A stretch of DNA of 64,000 bases, taken from NCBI RefSeq assembly GCF_003610785.1, contig NZ_RAQQ01000025.1, positions 1 through 64,000 on the forward strand, written 5' to 3'. Below the pieces are notes generated by a model. It was not told the DNA's origin. It saw nothing but the letters and a program-made list of their open reading frames with translations, and did no database searches. Numbering within the stretch: position 1 is the stretch's first letter; each line of letters starts with the position of its first letter. Origin of the DNA: Micromonospora globbae. GTDB lineage: Bacteria; Actinomycetota; Actinomycetes; Mycobacteriales; Micromonosporaceae. The position numbers and the translations under genes are program-made. Below, in pieces: positions 50,388 to 58,937 of the stretch.

Positions 50388-51971
50388 TCAGTACGCGCCC
50401 TTGCGGGCGAGTACCACGCCGACCGTCCGCCAGAGGATGCTGAGGTCGTACGCGAGGGACCAGTTGTCGACGTAGTAGAGGTCCAGGCGGACCGCCTCGT
50501 CCCAGGAGAGGTCGGAGCGGCCGGAGACCTGCCAGAGCCCCGTCATGCCGGGGCGCACCAGCAGCCGCCGGCGCACGTCCCCGAGGAAGTCGCCGTCGTC
50601 CGCCGGCAGCGGACGGGGCCCGACCAGCGACATCTCCCCGCGCAGCACGTTGATCAGCTGCGGCAGCTCGTCGAGCGAGGAGGCCCGCAGGAAGCGGCCC
50701 ACGGGGAAGACCCGCGGATCCTGCTTGATCTTGAACAGCATGCCGTCGGTCTCGTTCTGGTCGACCAGGCTGGCCAGCCGTTCCTCGGCGTCGACGTACA
50801 TGGTGCGGAACTTCCACACCCGGAACGTGCGCCCCTCGTGCCCCACCCGCGGCTGGCGGAAGAACACCGGCCCCGGGTCGGAGATCTTGATGGCGATCGC
50901 GATGGCCACGAAGACGGGGATCAGCAGCAGCAGCCCGAGGGCCGCGGCGACCCGGTCCATGAGGTTCTTGGCCAGCAGCGCCGGACCCGACAGCGTCGGC
51001 TCCTCGACGTGCAGCAGCGGCAGGCCCTCGATGGGGCGGATGTGCACCCGGGGACCGGCGATGTCGGTGAGCTGCGGCGCCACCACGAGGTCGACGCCGG
51101 AGCCCTCCAGCTGCCAGGCCAGCCGGCGCAGCTCGCCCGGTTCGGCGCTCGCCGAGCCGCACACCGCGATGGTGTCCCCGCCGACCTCCCGCACGAGGGC
51201 GAGCACGTCGCGTCCGGCGTACACGGGCACGGGCGTCCGGATGCCGCGGGACGCCGCGTAGCCGTCGGTGAGGTGGATGGCGACCGGGACCAGCCCGGCC
51301 GCGGGGTTGCGGGTGACCGCCGTGTAGACCTCCAGGCACTCGGGCAGGGTGCCGACCAGCACCATCCGGTGGCCGCCCTGGCCGATGTTGCGGCGGATCA
51401 CGTGCAGCACGAAGCGGGCGAGGATGCGGCCGAGCAGGATCAGCAGCAGCGCACCGAGCAGCGCGGTGCCGACCGTGTAACGGGACAGGTCGGTCTTGGT
51501 GGCGAACGCCAGGAAGGAGACCGTCGCCGCGACCGCGACGCCGGCCCGGATCACCCGCTTGAACTCGTCCGGGCCGAGCCCGAGGTAGCGCCGGTCGTAC
51601 GCCCGGTTGCCCCAGAGGATGACCACCCAGCCCAGCGGGAGCAGCACGAACGCCACCGTGAAGAACCAGGTGGGGTCGTTCTTGGCGTTGTAGAAGCCGG
51701 CGCGGGCCTGGTCGAAGGTGTGGATCGCCGTGAAGCTCGCGAACACGGCCGCCGCGAAGTCGAGGAACAGCAGGATGGCCGTGTAGGGACGATGCCAGCG
51801 GGAGACCCGCCGGCGGGCCCGGGCCCATGCCGACCGGGGTACGCCGTTGTGCGACGGCGGAGTCGGCGGCTGGATCTCGAAGCTGTCGACGTGCCGCACG
51901 AGTCTGCTCCGGCCTGTGTTGGTTACCGGGCGCTGGAGGCTTGCCGTCACCTCACCCATGTCCTCCCGCAT
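50388..51971 (-). CDS. exopolysaccharide polyprenyl glycosylphosphotransferase
   Basis: A 527-residue enzyme that moves a sugar-1-phosphate from a nucleotide sugar onto undecaprenyl phosphate, starting a surface polysaccharide. Four N-terminal transmembrane helices (about 60-185), a CoA-binding-like middle (GHRMVLVGTLPECLEVYTAV), a fifth hydrophobic helix (VAAALGLLLLIPVFVAIAI) and the catalytic domain follow: RVGHEGRTFRVWKFRTM, RASSLDELPQLINVLRGEMSLVGPRPL and RPGMTGLWQVSGRS. The start is the ATG at 51971. No polysaccharide cluster is attached apart from a nearby glycosyltransferase. Confidence 0.93.
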   Translation of the reverse strand: MREDMGEVTASLQRPVTNTGRSRLVRHVDSFEIQPPTPPSHNGVPRSAWARARRRVSRWHRPYTAILLFLDFAAAVFASFTAIHTFDQARAGFYNAKNDPTWFFTVAFVLLPLGWVVILWGNRAYDRRYLGLGPDEFKRVIRAGVAVAATVSFLAFATKTDLSRYTVGTALLGALLLILLGRILARFVLHVIRRNIGQGGHRMVLVGTLPECLEVYTAVTRNPAAGLVPVAIHLTDGYAASRGIRTPVPVYAGRDVLALVREVGGDTIAVCGSASAEPGELRRLAWQLEGSGVDLVVAPQLTDIAGPRVHIRPIEGLPLLHVEEPTLSGPALLAKNLMDRVAAALGLLLLIPVFVAIAIAIKISDPGPVFFRQPRVGHEGRTFRVWKFRTMYVDAEERLASLVDQNETDGMLFKIKQDPRVFPVGRFLRASSLDELPQLINVLRGEMSLVGPRPLPADDGDFLGDVRRRLLVRPGMTGLWQVSGRSDLSWDEAVRLDLYYVDNWSLAYDLSILWRTVGVVLARKGAY

Positions 51972-52225
51972 GACGCGCGCCGCTCACTCGCCGTGAGGGG
52001 CACGGGTCGCCCACCGTCCCAGTCTCCCACGTGGGCCCGATCGGCCGCCGGACCCGAAGGACATTTCGCGCCCGGTGGTGCCGGCGGGATCTGGCCGGCT
52101 CCACTGCTCATCAGAAGCCGGGGACCGGGCCACTATACCGATGGATGACCCCGTTGGTAGAACCGCCGAGCGGGACACTGGCGCATCCCCGGCCGATTCC
52201 GCTCCGTAACCGGCAGTGTCGTTAC
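51972..52225. other. 254-base gap without a convincing gene
   Basis: An 81-codon minus-strand frame exists here but lacks family similarity and does not keep the strong G/C third-position bias of neighbours. The gap is likely the promoter region of the glycosylphosphotransferase gene; it includes a CCCACGTGGG palindrome near 52027. Confidence 0.5.
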
Positions 52226-53086
52226 TCACCGTACGAGCCGGGACAGCCGACGGTCAGCGAGCGGCTTGCCTCCGGTCTGACAGGTCGGGCAGTACTGGAG
52301 GCTCGAGTCGGCGAACGAGACCTCCCGGACCGTGTCCCCGCACACCGGGCAGGGCAGCCCGGTGCGGGCGTGCACCCGCAGGCCCGAGCGCTTCTCGGCC
52401 TTCAGCTCCGCCGCCCGCTGGCCGAGCGACCGGGTCACGGCGTCACCGAGCACCTGCCGGGTGGCGGCGTGGAGGGCGGCCAGCTGCTCGTCGGTCAGCC
52501 GGTCGGTGAGCGCGAACGGGGAGAGCCGGGCCGCGTGGAGGATCTCGTCGGAGTACGCGTTGCCCACCCCGGCCAGCACCGCCTGGTCGGTGAGCACCCC
52601 CTTCACCTGGCCGCGCCGGCTGCGTATCCGCTCGGTGAAGGTGGGCAGGTCGGCCGTCAGCGCGTCGGGGCCGAGCTTGGCCACCCCCGGCACGGCGGCC
52701 GGGTCGGTCACCAGGTACGCGGCGAGCTTCTTCTGGGTGCCGGCCTCGGTGAGGTCGAAGCCCGAGCCGTCGTCGAGGCGTACCCGCAGCGCGATCGGGC
52801 CCTTCCCGGGGCGCAGCGGCGCCCCGCCGGGGAACGCCTCCCGGTAGTGCAGCCAGCCCGCCCGGGCCAGGTGGACCACGAGGTGCAGGTCGCCGTCGAG
52901 GACCACGTCCAGGAACTTGCCGTGCCGGCGCGCGTCCACCACCGATCGCCCCGTCGCCGCGCTCGGCGGCGGGTCGTACGTCTTCAGGGCGCTGATCGCG
53001 GCGACCTCCAGCCGGTCGACCCGACGGCCCACCGCCCGCTGGCGCAGGTAGCCCGCGAGCGCCTCAACCTCCGGTAGTTCGGGCAT
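52226..53086 (-). CDS. mutM: formamidopyrimidine-DNA glycosylase
   Basis: A 286-residue Fpg/Nei-family base-excision repair enzyme that removes oxidised purines and nicks the strand. After Met removal the catalytic Pro-Glu leads (PELPEVEA). The H2TH region includes QAVLAGVGNAYSDEILH. The C-terminal zinc finger has CX2C and CX2C (CPVCG and CPTCQ). The start is the ATG at 53086; the frame extends upstream, but the N-terminal Pro must follow the initiator Met. It is divergent from the GT4 gene with 24 bases between. Confidence 0.95.
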   Translation of the reverse strand: MPELPEVEALAGYLRQRAVGRRVDRLEVAAISALKTYDPPPSAATGRSVVDARRHGKFLDVVLDGDLHLVVHLARAGWLHYREAFPGGAPLRPGKGPIALRVRLDDGSGFDLTEAGTQKKLAAYLVTDPAAVPGVAKLGPDALTADLPTFTERIRSRRGQVKGVLTDQAVLAGVGNAYSDEILHAARLSPFALTDRLTDEQLAALHAATRQVLGDAVTRSLGQRAAELKAEKRSGLRVHARTGLPCPVCGDTVREVSFADSSLQYCPTCQTGGKPLADRRLSRLVR

Positions 53087-53110
53087 CAGCCAACGGTAGC
53101 CTTCTTTCCC

Positions 53111-54385
53111 GTGAGAATCGTGGTGGCGCACAACCGGTACCGGGAAGCCCAGCCGTCCGGGGAGAACACGATCGTCGACGCGGAGATCGCCCAGCTGACC
53201 GCGGCCGGCGTCGAGGTGCTGCCGTTCCTGCGCAGCTCGGACGAGATCCCCACGATGCCGCGTACGGCCAAGGCCCTGCTGCCCGTCTCACCCATCTACG
53301 CGCCGCGGGCGCAGCAGCAGCTGAGCCGGTTGATCGAGGAGCACCGGCCGGACGTGCTGCACCTGCACAACCCGTACCCCCTGCTCTCGCCCTGGGTGGT
53401 GCGCACCGCACACCGGCACGGCGTGCCGGTGGTGCAGACGGTGCACAACTACCGGCAGGTCTGCTCCTCCGGGCTCTACTTCCGGGACGGGGTGATCTGC
53501 CAGGACTGCCGGGGACGGGCGCTGGGCGTGCCGGCCATCGTGCACCGCTGCTACCGGGGTTCCCGGGCCCAGAGCGCCCTCATGGCCACCACCCTGGCGG
53601 TGCACCGGCCGACCTGGCGCTCGGTGGACCGGTTCGTGGCGCTCACCTCGGCGGTGGCCGACCACCTGCGGGACTACGGGATCCCCGACGAGCGGATCGT
53701 CGTGAAGCCGAACGGCATCCCGGACCCGGGCCGGCCCGCCCCGCTGGGCGACGGGTTCCTCTTCCTCGGCCGGCTCTCCCCCGAGAAGGGCCTGGACCTG
53801 CTGCTGGACGCCTGGCGGCGGCACCCCGACGGCGCCCTCGGGCCGCTGCGGATCGCCGGCGACGGCGAGCTGCGTCCGCTGGCCGAGGCGGCCGCCGAGG
53901 AGCGCGGCGACGTCACGTTCCTCGGCCCGCTCGACCGGGCCGGCGTCCGCGCCGCCCTCGAGGCGAGCGCCGTGGTGCTGGCCACCTCCACGTGGCACGA
54001 CGTGCTGCCCACCGTGATCATCGAGGCGCTGGCCAGCGGCCGCCCGGTGCTCGGCACGGCGCTCGGCGGCATCCCGTACCTGGTCGGGGCCGACACTCCC
54101 CGGGAGCCCGCGGGCACCGGCCCGGCGCGGGTCGCCTCCGCCGTACCCGGCGACGGGAGGGCCACCCTGCCGACGGGGGCGGTGACGGGCGAGGCGGGCT
54201 GGGTGGTGCCGCCGGAGCCGGCCGCCCTGGCCGCCGCCCTGCCGCTCGCGCGGGCGGGCGCCGCGACGCTGTCGGCGGCGGCCCGCGCCCGCTACGAGCG
54301 GACCTTCCACCCCGACGTGGTCACCGGGCAGCTCGTCGACGTGTACGCCGGCCTGATGAGCGCCAGGACCCCGGCCACGCCCTGA
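53111..54385 (+). CDS. glycosyltransferase family 4 protein
   Basis: A 424-residue GT-B glycosyltransferase. The N-domain has AHNRYREAQPSGENTIVDAE and the HLHNPYPLLSPWVV acceptor region with a Cys-rich CQDCRGR. The C-domain has GRLSPEKGLDLLLDAW and the nucleotide-sugar E(X7)E-type region STWHDVLPTVIIEALASGRPVLGT. A linker of about 45 residues after the GIPYLV element is Gly/Thr/Pro-rich and longer than usual. It probably builds a surface glycan or glycolipid. The start is GTG at 53111. Confidence 0.9.
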   Translation: MRIVVAHNRYREAQPSGENTIVDAEIAQLTAAGVEVLPFLRSSDEIPTMPRTAKALLPVSPIYAPRAQQQLSRLIEEHRPDVLHLHNPYPLLSPWVVRTAHRHGVPVVQTVHNYRQVCSSGLYFRDGVICQDCRGRALGVPAIVHRCYRGSRAQSALMATTLAVHRPTWRSVDRFVALTSAVADHLRDYGIPDERIVVKPNGIPDPGRPAPLGDGFLFLGRLSPEKGLDLLLDAWRRHPDGALGPLRIAGDGELRPLAEAAAEERGDVTFLGPLDRAGVRAALEASAVVLATSTWHDVLPTVIIEALASGRPVLGTALGGIPYLVGADTPREPAGTGPARVASAVPGDGRATLPTGAVTGEAGWVVPPEPAALAAALPLARAGAATLSAAARARYERTFHPDVVTGQLVDVYAGLMSARTPATP

Positions 54386-54424
54386 CCGGCCCACATCCGG
54401 CGGCGGGAGCCGGGTCGGTGCGGG

Positions 54425-55150
54425 TCAGCGGAGGGAGGCGCGGGCGCTGAACGCGATGCTCGCCAGCAGGAAGCCGCCGTTGACGACGGTGAACGCCACC
54501 ACGACCCAGAGCGCCAGGGCGGGGGCGAGCAGCAGCACCAGGGCGGCCACGAAGATCACCGCGCCGTAGTCGCGGACCAGCTTCACGATGCGTACGGGCA
54601 GCGAGGTCGACGTGACCATGCTCGCCGCGTTCGGGCCGGCCTGCATCACCGAGGTGACCAGGTTGACCATCCACGTGCCGGCGAACGCCGCCACGAGCCA
54701 GGGCGGGGTCGACGGGTGCTGCGCCACGGCGGTCGCGCCGAGCGCCGCCACCAGGGCGATCTGGGCCGCCACGTCACAGAGCACGTCGACCCGGGCGCCC
54801 GCCGGGCTGCCCTGCCCGGTCACCCGGGCGAGCTGGCCGTCCGCGCAGTCCAGGGCGTACGCCACCTGCCAGCCGACCAGCGCGAGCAGCCCGACCACCC
54901 AGGCCGGGACGTCGCCGTCGGCCACCCGGCCGGCCAGCGCCACCACCGTGACCGACGTGGCGAGCCCCAGCACGAGGTTCGTGATCGTCAGAGCGGTCGG
55001 GCGCAGCCCCAGGCGGTGCGCGGCGACCGCGAACGCGGCGCCGAGCCATTGGCTGATCGATTCGCTGAACAGGCCGCCGCCCCGGTTCGTGCGGTGGAAG
55101 TCGGCGACGGTGGGACGGGACGGCTCAGCCGAGGTGGTCGCGGATCGCAC
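54425..55150 (-). CDS. CDP-alcohol phosphatidyltransferase family membrane enzyme
   Basis: A 241-residue enzyme with about six transmembrane helices. The catalytic motif D-x2-D-G-x2-A-R-x8-G-x3-D-x3-D is complete (it begins DCADGQLAR and ends in VDVLCD). It transfers a phospho-alcohol from a CDP-activated donor to another alcohol. Neighbouring genes suggest an unusual substrate rather than standard phosphatidylglycerol or PI synthesis. The GTG at 55150 overlaps the upstream dehydrogenase end by 26 bases. Confidence 0.85.
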   Translation of the reverse strand: MRSATTSAEPSRPTVADFHRTNRGGGLFSESISQWLGAAFAVAAHRLGLRPTALTITNLVLGLATSVTVVALAGRVADGDVPAWVVGLLALVGWQVAYALDCADGQLARVTGQGSPAGARVDVLCDVAAQIALVAALGATAVAQHPSTPPWLVAAFAGTWMVNLVTSVMQAGPNAASMVTSTSLPVRIVKLVRDYGAVIFVAALVLLLAPALALWVVVAFTVVNGGFLLASIAFSARASLR

Positions 55151-56192
55151 CGGCGTAGTCTGCCAGCCGCGCCCGAACGTCGGAAGGCGACATCGCCAGG
55201 TGTTCGAGGATGGTGTATCGGTCCGGCCGGGTACGCGGGGCGAAGATCACCGCGTCGACGAACTGGTCGTCGGTCAGCCCGACCTCGGCCGGCGTGACCG
55301 GCAGGCGGTGCCGGGTCAGGCAGGACGCCATCTGCCCGAGTCGCTGCGTGTCGCCGCGCAGGAAGGTGCAGAAGAGCGCGCCCAGGCCGGCCAGCTCGCC
55401 GTGCGACGCCGTGCCGGGGAACAGCGCGTCGACGGCGTGCATGATCTCGTGGCAGCCGCCGCTGGACGGGCGGCTGGTGCCGCAGACGGCCATGGCCAGG
55501 CCGCTGGCGATCAGCGCCTCGGCGAGCACCGTCACGAAGGCGTCGTCGCCCATGTCGCCGGGGTGGCTGAGCACCGACTCGGCGGCCATCCGGGCCAGCG
55601 AGGCGGCGAGCCCGTCGACCGGCTCGCCGCGCACCTGCCGGGCCAGCTCCCAGTCGGCCAGCGCGCTGATGTTGCTCACCACGTCGCCGATGCCGGCCCG
55701 GTTGTGCCGCTCCGAGCCGCTCTCCACGAAGTCCAGGTCGACGATCACCGCGATCGGGATGTGCACCCCGTAGGAGCCCTTGATCCCGTCGGTGATGAGG
55801 CTGGCCACCGGGGAGGCGATCCCGTCGTTGGCCAGGCTCGTGGCGACCGAGACCATCGGCAGGCCGCGACGGGTGGCCGCGTACTTGGCCACGTCGATGG
55901 TCTTGCCGCCGCCGATGCCGACCACCGCGTCGTACGAGCGGGCGCGCAGCTTGCCGCCCAGGTCGTCGGCGGCCTCCAGGGTGCCGCCCGCGGCCGTGAA
56001 CACGTCGGCCGAGCCGAGCGAGGGCTTGATCAACTCGGCGATCCGCTCCCCCTGGCCGGGGCCGACCACCACGGCGACGTCGCCCCCGGAGGAGATGCGC
56101 CCGTCGGCCAGGATCGCCGCCAGGTCGGCCACCGCGCCCCGCCGCACGTCGATGTGCAGCGGGGTCAGGACGCTCCGGGCTAGTAGCGGCAC
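55125..56192 (-). CDS. glycerol-1-phosphate dehydrogenase-like (EgsA/AraM, iron-containing ADH family)
   Basis: A 355-residue dehydrogenase of the AraM/EgsA branch. The NAD-binding part is GIGGGKTIDVAKYAA, the TSLANDGIASP motif is specific to glycerol-1-phosphate dehydrogenases, and metal-binding His residues lie in GGCHEIMHAVD and ASHGELAGLG. It reduces dihydroxyacetone phosphate to sn-glycerol-1-phosphate or acts on a similar polyol phosphate. It overlaps both neighbours (13 bases with the nucleotidyltransferase), so all three are one operon. The start is the ATG at 56192. Confidence 0.85.
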   Translation of the reverse strand: MPLLARSVLTPLHIDVRRGAVADLAAILADGRISSGGDVAVVVGPGQGERIAELIKPSLGSADVFTAAGGTLEAADDLGGKLRARSYDAVVGIGGGKTIDVAKYAATRRGLPMVSVATSLANDGIASPVASLITDGIKGSYGVHIPIAVIVDLDFVESGSERHNRAGIGDVVSNISALADWELARQVRGEPVDGLAASLARMAAESVLSHPGDMGDDAFVTVLAEALIASGLAMAVCGTSRPSSGGCHEIMHAVDALFPGTASHGELAGLGALFCTFLRGDTQRLGQMASCLTRHRLPVTPAEVGLTDDQFVDAVIFAPRTRPDRYTILEHLAMSPSDVRARLADYAGAIRDHLG

Positions 56193-56911
56193 GCGATCTC
56201 CCGGGCCCGCGCCAGGTCGGCGTGGTTGTCGACCTCCACCCAGGAGACGTCGCCGATCGGCGCCGCCCGCACCTCGCCGCCCCGGTCAGCGAACTCCTGG
56301 TAGCCGTCCTCGTAGTAGAGGTTGGGGTCGCGCCGCCAGGTCGTCTCCAGCGCGTCGGCGAGGGCGTCGGCCACCTGCGGCTCGATGAGCGTCGCGCCGA
56401 TGTACTCCCCGTACGCCTCACCGGGGTCCATCATCTTCGTGATCCGGGTGAGCTGGCCGGCCGCGTCGAAGGTGGTCTTCATCTCCTCCTCGGCGAGCGG
56501 CTTGAGGGTGTCCACGGCCAGCAGGATGCCCGGCCCCCGCTCGGCCAGGAGGGTCTTCTCCACGCTCACCGGGTGCACGGTGTCGCCGTTGACCAGGAGC
56601 ACGCCCTCGGCGAAGTACTCCCGGGCCAGCCAGAGCGAGTAGGCGTTGTTCCACTCCTCGGCCTTGTCGTTGTGCACGAGGGTCAGCCTGACGCCGTACC
56701 GCTTCTCCAGGTCGGCCTGCCGCTCCCGCACCGCGTCGGCCGCGTAGCCGACGACGATCACGATGTCGGTGAGCCCGACCTCGGCGAGGTTCCGCAACGC
56801 GATGTCGAGGATGGTGACGTCACCGTCCACCGGCACGAGCGCCTTGGGCAGGGTGTCGGTGTACGGGCGCAGCCGGCGTCCCGCCCCGGCCGCGAGCACC
56901 ATCCCGATCAT
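56180..56911 (-). CDS. sugar/polyol-phosphate cytidylyltransferase-like nucleotidyltransferase
   Basis: A 243-residue nucleotidyltransferase related to phosphocholine and inositol-1-phosphate cytidylyltransferases (COG1213-like). The nucleotide loop is LAAGAGRRLRPYTDTLPKALVPVDG, the metal Asp lies in LLVNGDTVHP, and YEDGYQEFADRG precedes the C-terminal VEVDNHADLARA. It should activate a polyol phosphate with CTP for the CDP-alcohol phosphatidyltransferase downstream. It is the first gene of the operon. The start is the ATG at 56911. Confidence 0.85.
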   Translation of the reverse strand: MIGMVLAAGAGRRLRPYTDTLPKALVPVDGDVTILDIALRNLAEVGLTDIVIVVGYAADAVRERQADLEKRYGVRLTLVHNDKAEEWNNAYSLWLAREYFAEGVLLVNGDTVHPVSVEKTLLAERGPGILLAVDTLKPLAEEEMKTTFDAAGQLTRITKMMDPGEAYGEYIGATLIEPQVADALADALETTWRRDPNLYYEDGYQEFADRGGEVRAAPIGDVSWVEVDNHADLARAREIACRY

Positions 56912-57004
56912 GCCGGCATCCTCCCTCGTACGACTCCGGTCACCGGTGGAGGATAGCGCCGGTGGCCGGGGTGCCTCCGGTCAACCGGGGTTCACCCCCG
57001 CCGC

Positions 57005-57775
57005 TCAGCCCGGCAGCGCGGCGAGGTCGGCGAGCATCGTCAACCGCTCGTCGGCGGTCAGCACCGTGTACGGGCCCGCCGCCCGGCGGTCCGTCTCCTG
57101 CTCGATGGCCAGCCGCTCCGGGCCGGGCGGCAGGGCCGTCACGCTCTGCGTGGTGTGCCCGGCGGCGGCCCACGCCGCGGCGTACGCGTCGTCCCGGTGG
57201 TAGCGGAGCGTGCCGAGCCGGTTGAGCAGCAGCAGCGCGGGCGGTGTGCCGTCCGGCTCGTACGGCGGCGCCATCGCGGTGAACGCCGCCCCCGCCGATC
57301 CGGGCTGCTCCGCCCCGAGCACGAGCGCGTACGCGAGCATCCGCCCGAGCGCCTCGACGAGCCGGAGCACCCGCTGCTCGTGCCCGGCCCACAGCTCCGC
57401 GGTCACCTCGGCGTGCAACTGCCACAGCTCGCCGAGGAACGCGAGCCCCCGCTCGGTGGCGGCCACCCCGCCGTCCGGCCGGCGGTGCAGCATCCCGTAC
57501 GCCACCTGCTTGTCCAGCGCCCGCCGGCACTCGGCCGGGTCCCGGTACCGGGTGGCCGCCGCGAACCCGGGGCCGTCGACCACGCCACCGGGCTCCGCCA
57601 GGCGGGTGCGGAACTCCACCAGGAAGCCCGTCGCCGCCGGCCCGCCGTACCGCTGGCTCACCTCGGCGCCGCCCCGCTCCCGGCCGGCGCGCATGCCGGC
57701 GTCGAAGGCCCGGTCGACCGCCGGGGCCACCAGCCCGGCGAACCGGTGCGGCGCCAGCTCGACGGTGTGGTTCAC
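57005..57775 (-). CDS. conserved hypothetical (SCO6745-like)
   Basis: A 256-residue mostly helical protein. The layout (ELAPHRFAGLVAPAVDRAFDAGM at the start, GPAATGFLVEF, and a repeated helical C-terminal half) resembles SCO6745 family proteins, whose function is unknown, but the match is only moderate. No catalytic motif is apparent. The start GTG at 57775 overlaps the Nudix stop (GTGA), so it is in an operon with that gene. Confidence 0.6.
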   Translation of the reverse strand: MNHTVELAPHRFAGLVAPAVDRAFDAGMRAGRERGGAEVSQRYGGPAATGFLVEFRTRLAEPGGVVDGPGFAAATRYRDPAECRRALDKQVAYGMLHRRPDGGVAATERGLAFLGELWQLHAEVTAELWAGHEQRVLRLVEALGRMLAYALVLGAEQPGSAGAAFTAMAPPYEPDGTPPALLLLNRLGTLRYHRDDAYAAAWAAAGHTTQSVTALPPGPERLAIEQETDRRAAGPYTVLTADERLTMLADLAALPG

Positions 57776-58221
57776 CGACCTGCCGCACGCAGGGCGGCGA
57801 AGGCCTCCTCCGCGATCCGGCGGATCAGGCCGTCGTTGACGTCCCGGTGCTCGTCGAGCAGGGCCAGATCCTCCTCGGCGAGCCAGCGGTACTCCGTGTG
57901 CTTGCCCGCCTCCAGCCGGGGCCGGTCCAGGTCGCCCTCGACCTGCACGAGCCAGTCGCTCTCGACGCGCTCCAGGCCGTCGTCGCCCACGTAGCGGTAC
58001 TCGCCGACGGGCGCGAGCAGCCGCGAGAGCGTCCAGCCGGTCTCCTCGGTCACCTCGCGCCGCAGCGCGGCCTCCACGTCCTCGCCGGGTTCGAGGTGGC
58101 CACCGACCACGTCCCAGCAGTTGGGGAAGAGGCGCCGGTCGGGGGACCGGCGTTGGAAGAAGAGGCGGCCCTCGTCGTCGACGATGAGGGCGCCGGCGCA
58201 GCGCAGGGGCTCGGTGGACAC
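57772..58221 (-). CDS. Nudix hydrolase
   Basis: A 149-residue Nudix enzyme cleaving a nucleoside diphosphate linked to another moiety. The Nudix box is complete (GHLEPGEDVEAALRREVTEE then TGW). The N-terminal strand (CAGALIVDDEGRLFFQRRSPDRRLFP) resembles isopentenyl-diphosphate-isomerase-like and mutator Nudix proteins. The substrate is unknown. The start is the ATG at 58221. Confidence 0.9.
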   Translation of the reverse strand: MSTEPLRCAGALIVDDEGRLFFQRRSPDRRLFPNCWDVVGGHLEPGEDVEAALRREVTEETGWTLSRLLAPVGEYRYVGDDGLERVESDWLVQVEGDLDRPRLEAGKHTEYRWLAEEDLALLDEHRDVNDGLIRRIAEEAFAALRAAGR

Positions 58222-58334
58222 GCCCCGACCCTAGCGAGCCGCACGGCGTGTCGGCGACGCCGGTCTTGTTCCCGTAACATCGACGGCTCACCATGTCCGT
58301 ACCGGATGCCACCGTCCCACAGGGGTGATGCGTG

Positions 58335-58727
58335 ATGCAGGTACGGGAAGCGATGTCGAGCCAGGTCCTCGTGGTCGGCCCGGAGCACACGCTCCGCCAG
58401 GCGGCCCAGATGATGTCCGCCCGCGGGGTCGGATCGGCGGTGGTGATCGACCCGGACTCCGAGGGCGTCGGCATCATGACCGAGCGGGACGTGCTCAACG
58501 CCATCGGCGCGGGGCTGGACTGCGACGTCGAGCGCACGGGCGCCCACCTGACGTGGGACGTCGTCTACGCCGGCCCGGACTGGACGCTGGAGGAGGCCGC
58601 CGCGGCCATGGCCCGGGGCGGGTTCCGGCACCTCGTGGTGCTCGACGGCCGCGAGGTGGCCGGCGTCATCTCGGTGCGGGACATCATGCGGGTCTGGGCG
58701 GCGAGCCGGATGGTGCCGGCGTCCTGA
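58335..58727 (+). CDS. CBS domain pair protein
   Basis: A 130-residue stand-alone protein with two CBS motifs (about residues 1-60 and 65-125) that together bind an adenosyl nucleotide (GVGSAVVIDPDSEGVGIMTERDVLN; GGFRHLVVLDGREVAGVISVRDIMRVW). The role is probably regulatory, and the partner is unknown. Starts GTG 58332 and ATG 58335 are adjacent; I chose the ATG, with AGGGG about 10 bases upstream. Confidence 0.88.
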   Translation: MQVREAMSSQVLVVGPEHTLRQAAQMMSARGVGSAVVIDPDSEGVGIMTERDVLNAIGAGLDCDVERTGAHLTWDVVYAGPDWTLEEAAAAMARGGFRHLVVLDGREVAGVISVRDIMRVWAASRMVPAS

Positions 58728-58937
58728 CCGCAACCGGCGCGCCCGGGGACGGCACTCCGGGGCGAGGCCCGGCCCACGGAACGCGCCGGCCGGCGGGCGC
58801 AGCACGACCCGCTCGCCCTTCCGGTCCGACTTGCCGCACCGCGGGTTCGGCCGAGGTCACCCGACCCGGTGGCTCAGGATGCGGACATCGCCGTGCCGTC
58901 GGCGTACGCCCGATGGCCGCCCGTACGCTCAACAGCC

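Noticed and set aside
52025..52036. CCCACGTGGG palindrome as parS
   Set aside because: The parS core needs TTCACGTGAA; this is a different 10-base palindrome.
51984..52229. 81-codon minus-strand frame beginning at the mutM stop
   Set aside because: It overlaps the mutM stop, has weak third-position bias and no recognisable family; the region is better explained as a promoter.
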